From NCBI RefSeq assembly GCF_004346225.1, contig NZ_SMAJ01000003.1, positions 248,001 to 312,000 on the forward strand: 64,000 bases of DNA, in the 5' to 3' direction. Source of the stretch: Paralcaligenes ureilyticus. GTDB taxonomy: Bacteria > Pseudomonadota > Gammaproteobacteria > Burkholderiales > Burkholderiaceae_B. How positions within the stretch are numbered: position 1 is the stretch's first letter; each line of letters begins with the position of its first letter. Position numbers and translations under genes: made by a program. The notes beneath the pieces were generated by a model. That model saw nothing but the letters and a program-made list of their open reading frames with translations, did no database searches and was not told the DNA's origin. Positions 42,250 to 51,176 of the stretch are shown here, in pieces.

Positions 42250-44271
42250 ATGCGAATTGGTGTTGAAGTGGGAGGTACGTTTACCGACCTTGTGGCTCTG
42301 GACGAGCATGGTATACGGGTCCTGAAAGTGCCTAGTACTCCACACAGTCCGGATGAAGGCGCTTTTGCCGCCTTAGTTGCAAGTGGCATTCCCCTTGATA
42401 CGGTTGAAGACCTGTCGCACGGCTCAACAGTGGCGACAAATGCCGTGCTTGAGCGCAAGGGTTTTCTGACTGCGTTTGTCACTACAGCCGGGTTCCATGA
42501 CATCCTATTACTGCAGCGGCACGGACGTTCCAGCATTTACGACCTTGCGTACCAGAAACCTGTACCTGTTGTAGAACGTGCGGATAGTTTTGAAGTCTCT
42601 GAGCGCACGCTGAGCGATGGTTCAATTCTCTTCAGACTTAATATCGAAGAAATCGAATCAATGCTAATTCCCGCACTGAAAGATAGAGCGTACCGGGCAG
42701 TAGCGATTTGTCTACTCAATTCTTACGTAAATCCTGAAAATGAGCGGTTGTTGCGCGCCTGTATTCAGGCCCACCTTCCTGATCTGAGCATTACATTGTC
42801 TTCAGACATTACGCGTGAGTTTCGTGAGTACGAGCGTGCATCTACGACGGCGCTCTCTGCCTATGTCCAACCGGTCATGGATCGATATGTTTCACGTTTT
42901 GCTGAAAAACTGAAAGAAGCAGGATTCAAGGGTCGATTCAGCGTCATGCAATCAAACGGCGGAAGGCTTCCGGCCGATGCAATGCGAGCAAATGCCGTTA
43001 CCGCCTTGTTATCTGGACCCGCGGCAGGCGTGACGGGTGCTGCTCGGCAGGCTGCGCGTTCGGGCTACATAAATGTCATCACCCTCGATATGGGTGGGAC
43101 TTCAACAGACGTCGCCGTGGTTATAGACGGCAAACCGCAACTTACAAATGAGTTTTCCATAGATGGATTGCCTGTACGGATTCCACTGCTTGACATAAAT
43201 ACTGTGGGTGCAGGTGGTGGCAGCGTCATCTGGATTGATGATGGCGGTATGTTGCGTGTCGGGCCTGAGTCTGCGGGTGCATCGCCTGGGCCAGCCTGCT
43301 ATATGCGTGGTGGCGTGCGCCCAACCATTACTGATGCACACGTGGTGCGCGGGACCATCCAGCCAGAGAATTTCCTGGGTGGACGCATGCGTATTGATGC
43401 AACGCTGGCGCGCAAGGTGCTTGAGCCCATTGCGGCGCATTTCGGCATGACGGTGGAGGAAGCGGCAGACAGTGCCATCCAGATCGCCAATTCAAACATT
43501 GTTCGAGCCATTCAGGTGATATCGACTGAGCGGGGAACGGATCCGAGAGACAGCGTGCTGGTCGCCTACGGCGGAGCAGGCCCTCTGCATGCCCCGCAGG
43601 TTGCCCTGGATCTCGGCATTCATACGGTCGTGATCCCGCCCAACGCAGGCGTCATCTCTGCCTATGGTCTGGTGGCAAGCGATTTTATACAGTTTGAGTC
43701 GCTAACGCGCAGGGGGATGCTGGACAACAACGCAGGTCCCTGGGTCCGTGAAATCTTCGTCGAGATGCGTCAGCGTGCCATTGCCCGCGCCCAAGATATG
43801 AATCTTGGGGGTGAGCTGAAAATCAGCTTTGTCGCAGAAATGCGTTTCGTCGGGCAGGCGTTTGAAGTGTCGGTTGATCTGGCCGAATCCGAGATGGAGG
43901 GGCTGAACGCGGCAAGATTGCGCCAGCTGTTTGGTGACATGCACCAAAAACTCTTCTATTTCGGGGCTGAGGACAGTAAGCCCATTGAGTTTGTTTCATT
44001 TCGCCTTGGCCTGACTGCACCTATCGAGAATTTGCCTTTGCTCAAGGAGTCAGAAGGGCAAGCCATTGAGCCGAGAAAGATCGATATTTATGACGGCCGT
44101 GCCTGGCATCAGGCCATATTCCAGAGTCGAAGCGATATCAAGCCTGGGAAAAGCATTGCGGGGCCGGCATTGCTGGATGATCCAACTTGCACACTCATCG
44201 TACCCGCAGGGTGGGAGGCCACGCGCGATAGTGCCGACAACATGGCTCTGACCTACAAGGAGGTGCGCTGA
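42250..44271 (+). CDS. hyuA: Hydantoinase/oxoprolinase HyuA-like subunit
   Basis: This 673-residue subunit of an ATP-dependent cyclic-amide hydrolase or acetone/acetophenone-carboxylase-type enzyme has an actin-like ATP-binding fold: the N-terminal MRIGVEVGGTFTDLVALDE (phosphate 1), SHGSTVATNAVLERKG, LSGPAAGVTGAAR, the ITLDMGGTSTDVAVV phosphate-2 block and VAYGGAGPLHAPQVA. I use the ATG at 42250 with GGAG eight bases upstream, rather than the in-frame GTG at 42181. HyuB follows one base after the stop, and a Liv-type importer follows that. The family hydrolyses 5-oxoproline, N-methylhydantoin or caprolactam with ATP, or carboxylates ketones; the neighbours favour a lactam or hydantoin substrate (inference). 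Confidence 0.92.
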   Translation: MRIGVEVGGTFTDLVALDEHGIRVLKVPSTPHSPDEGAFAALVASGIPLDTVEDLSHGSTVATNAVLERKGFLTAFVTTAGFHDILLLQRHGRSSIYDLAYQKPVPVVERADSFEVSERTLSDGSILFRLNIEEIESMLIPALKDRAYRAVAICLLNSYVNPENERLLRACIQAHLPDLSITLSSDITREFREYERASTTALSAYVQPVMDRYVSRFAEKLKEAGFKGRFSVMQSNGGRLPADAMRANAVTALLSGPAAGVTGAARQAARSGYINVITLDMGGTSTDVAVVIDGKPQLTNEFSIDGLPVRIPLLDINTVGAGGGSVIWIDDGGMLRVGPESAGASPGPACYMRGGVRPTITDAHVVRGTIQPENFLGGRMRIDATLARKVLEPIAAHFGMTVEEAADSAIQIANSNIVRAIQVISTERGTDPRDSVLVAYGGAGPLHAPQVALDLGIHTVVIPPNAGVISAYGLVASDFIQFESLTRRGMLDNNAGPWVREIFVEMRQRAIARAQDMNLGGELKISFVAEMRFVGQAFEVSVDLAESEMEGLNAARLRQLFGDMHQKLFYFGAEDSKPIEFVSFRLGLTAPIENLPLLKESEGQAIEPRKIDIYDGRAWHQAIFQSRSDIKPGKSIAGPALLDDPTCTLIVPAGWEATRDSADNMALTYKEVR

Positions 44272-44272
44272 A

Positions 44273-45973
44273 ATGACATGCATCGCACAAACAATTACCG
44301 CAAAAGAGAACAACCTGGATCCAGTGGATCAGGCCGTGATCAGCCAGTCGCTTATTGCCGCAGCCCGAGAGATGGGCGTCAAGCTGATTCGCTCAGCGTA
44401 TTCGACAATTATTCGCGAGGCGTCCGACGCATCCGCAGTTCTCTTTGACCATCTGGGAAATGTCGTGGCGCAGTCTGAACTGATCCCCATGCAACTCGGG
44501 CCTATGTCCGAGATTTTTCGGGCTTGCTCCGCCAAATACCCCATCAGCACGCTGAAAGACGGTGACTTCTACATCAGCAATGATCCATACTCTGGCGGTC
44601 AGCATTTGCAGGACGTTTTTATTTTTTCGCCGATTTTCCTGGATGGCGAATTGATCGGTTTTGCCGGGACAGTTGCCCACCATCTTGACCTGGGGGGAGG
44701 CAATCCCGGATTGACCACCGAGGCTGTCGATGTGCATGCCGAAGGGATCATCTTTCCTGCGCAGTGCTACAACCATACCCGTGACTGGGAAGGTGCCGGC
44801 AGGCTCAAACAGTTTCTCGCCGCGAATATTCGTGTGCCAGGGCAGACCATTGGTGATTTTGATGCGCAGTTTGCTGCCCAGATGGTCGGCGGGGAACGCC
44901 TGAAACAACTATGTCGAAAATATGGCACGCCGATGATTCGACAGGCGATGGCCAAGCTGATTGACTATTCAGAGACACGCATGCGTTCAGTGATCGCCGC
45001 GCTGCCCGATGGCGTGTTTTATGGCGAGGACTACGTTGATGATGACGGTATCACCGAGGAGCCATTAAAGGTCAAAGCAAAAGTAACCATCGCTGGAGAT
45101 ACGATCGACATTGACTTCGAAGGCACATGTGCACAAGTCTCCAGGAACCTGAATTGCCCCTGGTCCTCGACGATTGCTGCAGCGTTGACCGCAGTCAAAG
45201 CATCCCTGACACCGTCTGACATTCCGTTCAATGAAGGGCTGAAAAAACCGATTACCGTCCGCGCCCCGAAGGGCACCATTGTCAATCCCAGTTATCCTGC
45301 TCCTGTGCGTGCCAGGATGGAAGCCGCCTATCGCAGCTTTAATGCTGTACTCAAGGCTTTAGCCCAGGTTGTTCCTGAGCGGGTCATTGCAGGTGGCAAT
45401 GACTCCACGATGGTCACGTCCATCTCGACCATCAAGTCTGGAAAGTATCAGGTTTACCTTGAGGTGTACGGCGGTGGATATGGCGCCTCGGCGCACAAGA
45501 GCGGTTGTGATGCAGTCGACTCGCCCTTGTCCAACTGCACCAATACGCCAATTGAAGCGACAGATATGGATTTCACTCATTTCAGAATCACGGGCTATGG
45601 CCTGATTCCCGATTCATGCGGGCATGGCAAAAATCGTGGTGGCCTTGGATTTTTCCGCAGATTTGAAGTGTTGTGTGATGACGTGAATTTCGCGATTTAT
45701 GCCGACCGTTTCCGCATCAAGCCCTATGGATTGTTTGGTGGATCGGACGGGCATACAGGTGACTGTGAAGTGCTGCGTAACAACGAAGTGATCAAGATCA
45801 AGAGCAAAGATAACGTGACTTTGCAAAAAGGCGACATTCTGACCATATACACCGCGGGTGGCGGTGGATATGGATCTGCGAACGAACGCAATCCTTCTGC
45901 TGTCGCGTACGACGTGAAGCATGGTTATCTTAGCCCTGAAACTGCCCAAAAAGCGTACGGATTTTCCACTTGA
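44273..45973 (+). CDS. hyuB: Hydantoinase/oxoprolinase HyuB-like subunit
   Basis: This 566-residue partner of HyuA carries the HyuB signature: VDQAVISQSLIAAAREMG near the N-terminus, ISNDPYSGGQHLQDVFIFSP, GTVAHHLDLGG (putative metal-binding His/Asp), and the C-terminal CGHGKNRGGLGFFRRFEV and YTAGGGGYGSANERNP. AAGGAGGT precedes the ATG, and only one base separates it from hyuA, so the two are co-translated. The pair forms the catalytic complex, with HyuA hydrolysing ATP and HyuB handling ring opening. Confidence 0.92.
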   Translation: MTCIAQTITAKENNLDPVDQAVISQSLIAAAREMGVKLIRSAYSTIIREASDASAVLFDHLGNVVAQSELIPMQLGPMSEIFRACSAKYPISTLKDGDFYISNDPYSGGQHLQDVFIFSPIFLDGELIGFAGTVAHHLDLGGGNPGLTTEAVDVHAEGIIFPAQCYNHTRDWEGAGRLKQFLAANIRVPGQTIGDFDAQFAAQMVGGERLKQLCRKYGTPMIRQAMAKLIDYSETRMRSVIAALPDGVFYGEDYVDDDGITEEPLKVKAKVTIAGDTIDIDFEGTCAQVSRNLNCPWSSTIAAALTAVKASLTPSDIPFNEGLKKPITVRAPKGTIVNPSYPAPVRARMEAAYRSFNAVLKALAQVVPERVIAGGNDSTMVTSISTIKSGKYQVYLEVYGGGYGASAHKSGCDAVDSPLSNCTNTPIEATDMDFTHFRITGYGLIPDSCGHGKNRGGLGFFRRFEVLCDDVNFAIYADRFRIKPYGLFGGSDGHTGDCEVLRNNEVIKIKSKDNVTLQKGDILTIYTAGGGGYGSANERNPSAVAYDVKHGYLSPETAQKAYGFST

Positions 45974-46036
45974 AGTATTCCACCAATCAGCGTGATGTTT
46001 ACGTTGCGACGACCTTACTTATGCAAGGAATTAATA

Positions 46037-47251
46037 ATGATTAAACGTAGAGACATTCTTAAGTTTGCGGCCACTGCTCCGTTCGCGTTGACTGCTCCCG
46101 CTATTTTAAATTCGGCCCGCGCGGCGGAAGATAACGTGATCATCGGCGGGATCTGGTCCATGTCCGGTTTTGCGACCAATATTGGGACGCCACTCGATAG
46201 CGGCAGCAGGTATGCAATCGAGGCATATCGTTCGATCTTTGGCCGGAAATTGGAATACGTGCTGGCAGACGACCGCAGTGATCCCGGCCAGGCTATTCGT
46301 CAGATGCAAGAGCTGATTGCTAAGCGCGGAGTCAAGTATTTTGCGGGAAGTACGAGTTCGTCGATTGCGCTGGCAGTTGGTAAAGAGGCCTATTCCAGGA
46401 AGGCCGTCTACTCAACCGTAGGCGGGGCTGACGAGATTACCGGAAAAGACTGCAACCGTTCCATGTTTCGCTGGCCTGCCAGCACATATAGTGCGATCCA
46501 TGCAACGATGCTGCCACTGATCGAGGTCAATCCCAAGGCAAAGCGCTGGTACACCATCACTGGGCAGTACACCTTTGGCGATAGCCTGCTGAACAACGTG
46601 AAGAGCGTACTCAAGGAAAAGGGACTGGAGCATGTCGGTAACAGTTACCACTCGCTTGCAGACCGCGAATTTTCGGCCATGATTGCCGGGGCCATTGCAG
46701 CCAAGCCCGATGTGCTAGTCATATGCAACTTCGGTACGCAGACGGTCGACGTGGTCAGGCAGGCGGTCAGTTTCGGCGCAAAACGTAGCATGCAGATCCT
46801 GGTCCCATGGTCAACCGGCCTGGACCAGTACCAGGCGCTTGGCCCCGATGTCTGCGAAGGCGTCTATTTTGGTGCCAACTACTGGCACACGATCGATGCG
46901 CCAGGCAACCGTGTGCTCAGAGACCTGGTTCAGAAAAAAACGGGTGGCGTACCCTCCTACATGGAGGCTGCGGGCTATGGCGCCGTGCAGATGATGCTCG
47001 AGGGTATGCGCGCGGCGAAATCCTCGAATCCGGAGCTGGTCATACCCGCAATGGAAGGGTTGAAGTACGAGGGTGTCACAGGCGAGGAAACCATTCGGCC
47101 GGGTGATCACCAGGTCATCAAACCTTACATTCTGATGAAGGGCAAGGCGCGCGCTGCAATGAAGGACAAATATGACTTTGCCGAAATTGTCGCGTCGGAT
47201 AAAGCATTTGCCGCGGTTGAAGAAACTGGCTGCGTAATGCCAAAAGGCTGA
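46037..47251 (+). CDS. Branched-chain-type ABC substrate-binding protein, Tat signal
   Basis: This 404-residue periplasmic binding protein is of the LivJ/amide-binding type I fold: NVIIGGIWSMSGFATNIGTP, LADDRSDPGQAIRQMQELI, FAGSTSSSIALAVGKEAY, TITGQYTFGDSLLNNVKS and the C-terminal IRPGDHQVIKPYILMKGKAR. The signal peptide has a twin-arginine motif (KRRDILKF, then a hydrophobic stretch ending in ARA), so it is probably exported folded. The start at 46037 has AAGGAA upstream; the longer frame from 45992 would remove the Tat motif from the N-terminus. It feeds the LivHMGF-type importer that follows. Confidence 0.92.
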   Translation: MIKRRDILKFAATAPFALTAPAILNSARAAEDNVIIGGIWSMSGFATNIGTPLDSGSRYAIEAYRSIFGRKLEYVLADDRSDPGQAIRQMQELIAKRGVKYFAGSTSSSIALAVGKEAYSRKAVYSTVGGADEITGKDCNRSMFRWPASTYSAIHATMLPLIEVNPKAKRWYTITGQYTFGDSLLNNVKSVLKEKGLEHVGNSYHSLADREFSAMIAGAIAAKPDVLVICNFGTQTVDVVRQAVSFGAKRSMQILVPWSTGLDQYQALGPDVCEGVYFGANYWHTIDAPGNRVLRDLVQKKTGGVPSYMEAAGYGAVQMMLEGMRAAKSSNPELVIPAMEGLKYEGVTGEETIRPGDHQVIKPYILMKGKARAAMKDKYDFAEIVASDKAFAAVEETGCVMPKG

Positions 47252-47259
47252 GGACGTTC

Positions 47260-48123
47260 ATGTCAGTTCAATTGGTTATGACCCAGGTCCTGAATGGCTT
47301 GGGGCTGGGAATGATCTATTTCCTGCTTGCGGCAGGATTGACGATTATTTTTGGTTTGATGCGTTTCGTAAATTTTGCGCACGGAGCTTTTTATGCCGTG
47401 GCGGCATATTGTAGCTATGCGGTCACCGCTGCAGGGGGTAACCTGGGCTGGGCATTGTTGCTTGGCCCATTGTTGACCGCCGTGCTCGCGGTTGTCACCG
47501 AAAGGCTATTGTTGCGTCACACTTACAAGCTGCAACATGAGGCGCAGATTCTCATTACCTTTGCACTGACATTACTTATTCAAGAGTTGGTGATCGTTGT
47601 TTTCGGGCCGATGGAAATGAATGTCCCGGTACCCGCTGCATTGTCCGGAATCGTATTCATCGGGCCGGTGATCTATCCGGTGTATCGCATTGCAATAGTC
47701 TTGATCGCAGTCCTGATTGCGGTGCTGATGTGGCTGTTTCTTGAACGTACACGATTCGGCGCCGTGGTGCGGGCGGGGTCGGAGAATCAGGAAATGGTTG
47801 CGCTGCTTGGCCTGAATGTGGATCGTATATTCATGGCTGCCTTCGCACTTGGCGCGGCACTTGCAGGCCTGGCCGGCGTTCTTGTCGCGCCCCTGCGGGG
47901 AGTAAGCCCCGGAATGGGCGATGAAGCGCTAGGCATTGCTTTTGTGGTGGTAGTGCTGGGTGGCATGGGGACGCTAACCGGTGCATTGATCGGTGGCCTG
48001 ATCATTGGTCTTGTGCAGTCACTCATGGGTATTCTCTGGCCGGGCGGTGCACAACTGATGATTTATGCCACCATGGCGCTTGTCCTGCTGGTGCGTCCTG
48101 CCGGCCTGATGGGGAGAGAATAA
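47260..48123 (+). CDS. livH: Branched-chain-type ABC permease
   Basis: This 287-residue inner-membrane permease of the LivH type has about eight hydrophobic segments, with the characteristic GLMRFVNFAHGAFYAVAAY near TM2 and the cytoplasmic loop LGLNVDRIFMAAFALGAALAGLAG. It follows the binding-protein gene by 8 bp, and its last base is the first base of the livM start (A at 48123). It forms half of the channel for the compound bound by the Tat-exported receptor. Confidence 0.93.
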   Translation: MSVQLVMTQVLNGLGLGMIYFLLAAGLTIIFGLMRFVNFAHGAFYAVAAYCSYAVTAAGGNLGWALLLGPLLTAVLAVVTERLLLRHTYKLQHEAQILITFALTLLIQELVIVVFGPMEMNVPVPAALSGIVFIGPVIYPVYRIAIVLIAVLIAVLMWLFLERTRFGAVVRAGSENQEMVALLGLNVDRIFMAAFALGAALAGLAGVLVAPLRGVSPGMGDEALGIAFVVVVLGGMGTLTGALIGGLIIGLVQSLMGILWPGGAQLMIYATMALVLLVRPAGLMGRE

Positions 48124-49082
48124 TGCATGCCGCAACAACACCGCGCTTTATCGGTCCAATGCTGTGGGTTGCCGTAGCAGTTGTCGTGATGCCGCTTGTG
48201 CTTCAGTCCACTTCGCTGGCCACGGAGGTACTCGTTTTTGCACTTGGTGCGTTAAGCGTCACTTTTCTCGCCGGCCAGATCGGATTGCTGTCATTTGGAC
48301 AGGGGCTGTTTTTCGGCATCGGGGCATATGGCTCCGGCATGCTTGCCAAACTGCTGAGCGTAGGCACTAGTGGGTCTCTTCTCGTTGGAATGCTTGTAGC
48401 CGCAGCGGTCGGATGCGTTGTTGGTTTCATGATCACACACAGGAAGGGTGTGAGTTTTGTGATGCTGACCCTGGCATTTGCCCAGATGGGGTTTTTTATC
48501 ATGACCATGTTCAGTTCGGTGACGGGTGGTGAAAATGGCTTGCTCGATATCCCGAGAACACCGCTTCTGGGTGGACTCTTTCCGCTCCATGATGGATACA
48601 CCATCTATGTTTTTATAGCTTTCGTTTACCTGATTGCGCTGATGGCCGTTTGGCGTGTGGTGCACTCTCCGGCCGGCAGTGTCTTGGCAGGAATACGCGA
48701 AAACGAGAGCCGGATCCAGGCGCTTGGCTATAACGCTCGACGGTACAAGGCCTTCGCATTTGCGTTTGCCGGTGCGATTGCGGGTCTCGCGGGTAGTCTG
48801 CACACAACCTTTCTCGGTTTCGTTCCTCCCAACGTGATCCAGCTGGAGATGAGCCAGCAATTGCTGGTCATGGCCATTATCGGGGGGACTGGCTCGCCGT
48901 TTGGCGCCTTGCTGGGCAGTATGTTTTATGTGGTGCTGAGCAATGTGATCGCCAGCTTCTGGCCCCGATGGATGATCATCATTGCACTGTTGCTCGTCAC
49001 CGTGGTGCTATTTTTGCGCGGTGGATTACTGGAAATTGGCCAGACAATTCAGAAAAAATTACTCAAGAGGACGTCCCGGTGA
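48123..49082 (+). CDS. livM: Branched-chain-type ABC permease
   Basis: This 319-residue inner-membrane permease of the LivM type has the conserved GQIGLLSFGQGLFFGIGAYG (usual GQxSLGHAAFFGIGAY), a cytoplasmic loop AGIRENESRIQALGYNARRYKAFAFAFAGAIAGLAG that contacts the ATPases, and about nine hydrophobic segments. It overlaps livH by one base, and its stop overlaps the GTG start of livG (GTGA). Confidence 0.93.
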   Translation: MHAATTPRFIGPMLWVAVAVVVMPLVLQSTSLATEVLVFALGALSVTFLAGQIGLLSFGQGLFFGIGAYGSGMLAKLLSVGTSGSLLVGMLVAAAVGCVVGFMITHRKGVSFVMLTLAFAQMGFFIMTMFSSVTGGENGLLDIPRTPLLGGLFPLHDGYTIYVFIAFVYLIALMAVWRVVHSPAGSVLAGIRENESRIQALGYNARRYKAFAFAFAGAIAGLAGSLHTTFLGFVPPNVIQLEMSQQLLVMAIIGGTGSPFGALLGSMFYVVLSNVIASFWPRWMIIIALLLVTVVLFLRGGLLEIGQTIQKKLLKRTSR

Positions 49083-49831
49083 CCAGCCCTATCCTCGAAG
49101 CGAAAAATATCAGCAAGCGATTTGGAGATTTCCGTGCCCTTTCGGATATGTCCATTGCTCTGCGACCGCGCACCGTGCACGCCTTGATCGGTCCCAATGG
49201 GGCCGGAAAGACCACATATTTCAATATTCTCTCGGGTGTCATGCGCCCGACGAGCGGCGAAGTGATATTTGAAGGCAAGCCGGTTACGCCGCTTCAGATC
49301 CATGAACGGTTACATCGCGGGATGGCGCGGTCATTTCAAGTGACCAATATTTTCCAGTCGTTCACTGTCCACGAGAATGTCCGGCTGGCTGTCCAGGCCG
49401 TAATAAAAAGCGAACCGGCAGTTTTTTGGCGCGGCCTTTCCAGCCGTGCGTCAATACAGGATCGTGTTGAAGCGTTGCTGGATCTGACGGGCTTGCAGGG
49501 TGCTGCCGGTAAACGCGCTGGGGATCTCTCGCATGGCGCTCAGCGCACACTTGAAATTGCGATGACGGTCGCCTCAAAGCCGAAGCTGGTTTTTCTTGAT
49601 GAGCCACTTGCTGGCATGAGCATTGATGACATTCATCGCAGCAAACAGCTCATTCACTCGCTCGCGCGCGACATGACTGTTGTCCTGATTGAGCACAATA
49701 TGAATGTGGTGATGGATATCTCGGACTGCATTACGGTCATGGCACAGGGCCGCAAGATTGCCGAAGGCACACCAGATCAGATCCGCGCCGAGGAAACTGT
49801 GCGAAAAGCATACCTTGGGAGCAGAGGATGA
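49079..49831 (+). CDS. livG: Branched-chain-type ABC ATPase
   Basis: This 250-residue ATPase has Walker A GPNGAGKTT, a Q-loop around ARSFQVTNIFQSFTV, signature LSHGAQRTLEIAM and Walker B LVFLDEP, then LIEHNMNVVM. The start is the GTG at 49079 in a GTGA overlap with livM, behind AAGAGGA; the in-frame start at 48968 would overlap livM by over 100 bp. The signature LSHGAQ (in place of LSGGxQ) is normal for LivG proteins. Confidence 0.93.
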   Translation: MTSPILEAKNISKRFGDFRALSDMSIALRPRTVHALIGPNGAGKTTYFNILSGVMRPTSGEVIFEGKPVTPLQIHERLHRGMARSFQVTNIFQSFTVHENVRLAVQAVIKSEPAVFWRGLSSRASIQDRVEALLDLTGLQGAAGKRAGDLSHGAQRTLEIAMTVASKPKLVFLDEPLAGMSIDDIHRSKQLIHSLARDMTVVLIEHNMNVVMDISDCITVMAQGRKIAEGTPDQIRAEETVRKAYLGSRG

Positions 49832-50544
49832 GTGCCAGACAACCCTTGCTTTCAGTGGAAGCCTTGCAGGGCTGGTATGGCAAAAGCCATATTCTGCAGG
49901 GCGTGAATTTTGATGTGTGCGAGGGAGAACTTGTCACGCTTCTGGGTCGAAATGGTGCGGGCAAAACCACGACACTCCGTGCGATTACTGGTCTTCTCCC
50001 GCGGGTGGAGGGTGCCGTCCGTTACGGTGGCAAGGAACTGATTGGTCTCGCTCCACACGTAATCGCTCGGAGTGGCGTTGCGCTTGTCCCGGAAAATCGA
50101 GGGATTTTTGCCGGTCTGACCGTGCAGGAAAATTTGTCGATTGCGATACGTCGCCATTCAATTTGGACAATGGCGCGCGTGCGAGAATTTTTTCCGGAAC
50201 TGGAGCATCGCCTGAATACCCCCGCCGGCAAACTGTCTGGCGGCGAGCAGCAGATGCTGACAATTGCCCGTGCTTTGCTGACGGGCCCGCGGGTTTTATT
50301 GCTGGATGAACCCACGGAGGGCCTGGCTCCAGTCATTGTGGAGCGACTTGTTTCGCTGTTCAGCCATCTCAAGACAGAAGGGCTTGCCGTTGTGCTTGTG
50401 GAGCACAATTTTGAAATTTGCCTCACGGTTGCAGATCGTCATTTCATTATCGACGGCGGCGAAATTGTATGGACCGGAGACTCGGACTCGCTTGCGAACG
50501 CTGAAGATGTCATTTCACGTCACCTTAGCCTGGAGAATGTTTGA
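49828..50544 (+). CDS. livF: Branched-chain-type ABC ATPase
   Basis: This 238-residue ATPase has Walker A GRNGAGKTT, the EGRGIF-type ENRGIFAGLTVQENL, signature LSGGEQQMLTIARALL and Walker B LLLDEPTEGLAP, the LivF pattern. It overlaps livG by the ATGA motif (49828-49831). Its own stop overlaps the TTG start of the XRE-cupin regulator, so the regulator is translated as part of the transporter operon. Confidence 0.93.
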   Translation: MSARQPLLSVEALQGWYGKSHILQGVNFDVCEGELVTLLGRNGAGKTTTLRAITGLLPRVEGAVRYGGKELIGLAPHVIARSGVALVPENRGIFAGLTVQENLSIAIRRHSIWTMARVREFFPELEHRLNTPAGKLSGGEQQMLTIARALLTGPRVLLLDEPTEGLAPVIVERLVSLFSHLKTEGLAVVLVEHNFEICLTVADRHFIIDGGEIVWTGDSDSLANAEDVISRHLSLENV

Positions 50545-51134
50545 TTTTGAGTACTCAAATGGATATTGCCGAGAAGTTGTCCAGTGGCATTGGTCAGAAG
50601 CTTCGCCAGCGTCGTAAAGTGAGGCAAATGTCGCTCAAGGACGTCGCCGAAAAGGCGAACGTATCGATTGCGTTTCTGAGTCAGATTGAACGCAACCTGT
50701 CGATTCCCTCTCTGCGTACGCTCGATAGTATTTGTGCCGCGCTGGACATGCCGATCGGCTGGCTTTTTGGCCGTGACGGAAAGATTGCGCCCCCAGAGGA
50801 GGAATTCATTGTTCGTGCCGACGCAAGGCGCAGACTGGATTTTATGGGCATGACTAAAGAAATACTTTCATCTGATAGTGTCACGTCTTTTCAATTAATG
50901 CGTTTTGTCATTTATGCCGATGGCCAGATACATGACAGTCCGATTCGGCAGTTGAACGGCGCCAAGGGTGGAATGGTGCTGGCGGGGCAATTCGGACTTG
51001 AATTGAACGGATGCAAATACCTTCTTGATCGCAACGATTCGTTTTCCTTTGCAATCGGAGCGCCTTTTCGGTTCTGGTGCGCAGGAAGCGAGGATTGTGA
51101 AATTATCTGGGCCGTGACCCCAGCTGTGTACTGA
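50541..51134 (+). CDS. XRE-cupin transcriptional regulator (PuuR-like)
   Basis: This 197-residue regulator has an N-terminal HTH_3 domain (about 17-75: IGQKLRQRRKVRQMSLKDVAEKANVSIAFLSQIER, SIPSLRTLDSICAALD) and a C-terminal cupin effector domain (about 110-190). The TTG at 50541 overlaps the livF stop and has TGGAGA upstream; an ATG at 50559 is an alternative. The same architecture is found in PuuR, which represses amine-degradation genes. Its position between a Liv transporter and a FAD amine oxidase supports control of this module by its substrate. Confidence 0.88.
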   Translation: MILSTQMDIAEKLSSGIGQKLRQRRKVRQMSLKDVAEKANVSIAFLSQIERNLSIPSLRTLDSICAALDMPIGWLFGRDGKIAPPEEEFIVRADARRRLDFMGMTKEILSSDSVTSFQLMRFVIYADGQIHDSPIRQLNGAKGGMVLAGQFGLELNGCKYLLDRNDSFSFAIGAPFRFWCAGSEDCEIIWAVTPAVY

Positions 51135-51176
51135 TGAATTTCTGGTTTCAAAATACTTTTAGATAGAGGATTTAGG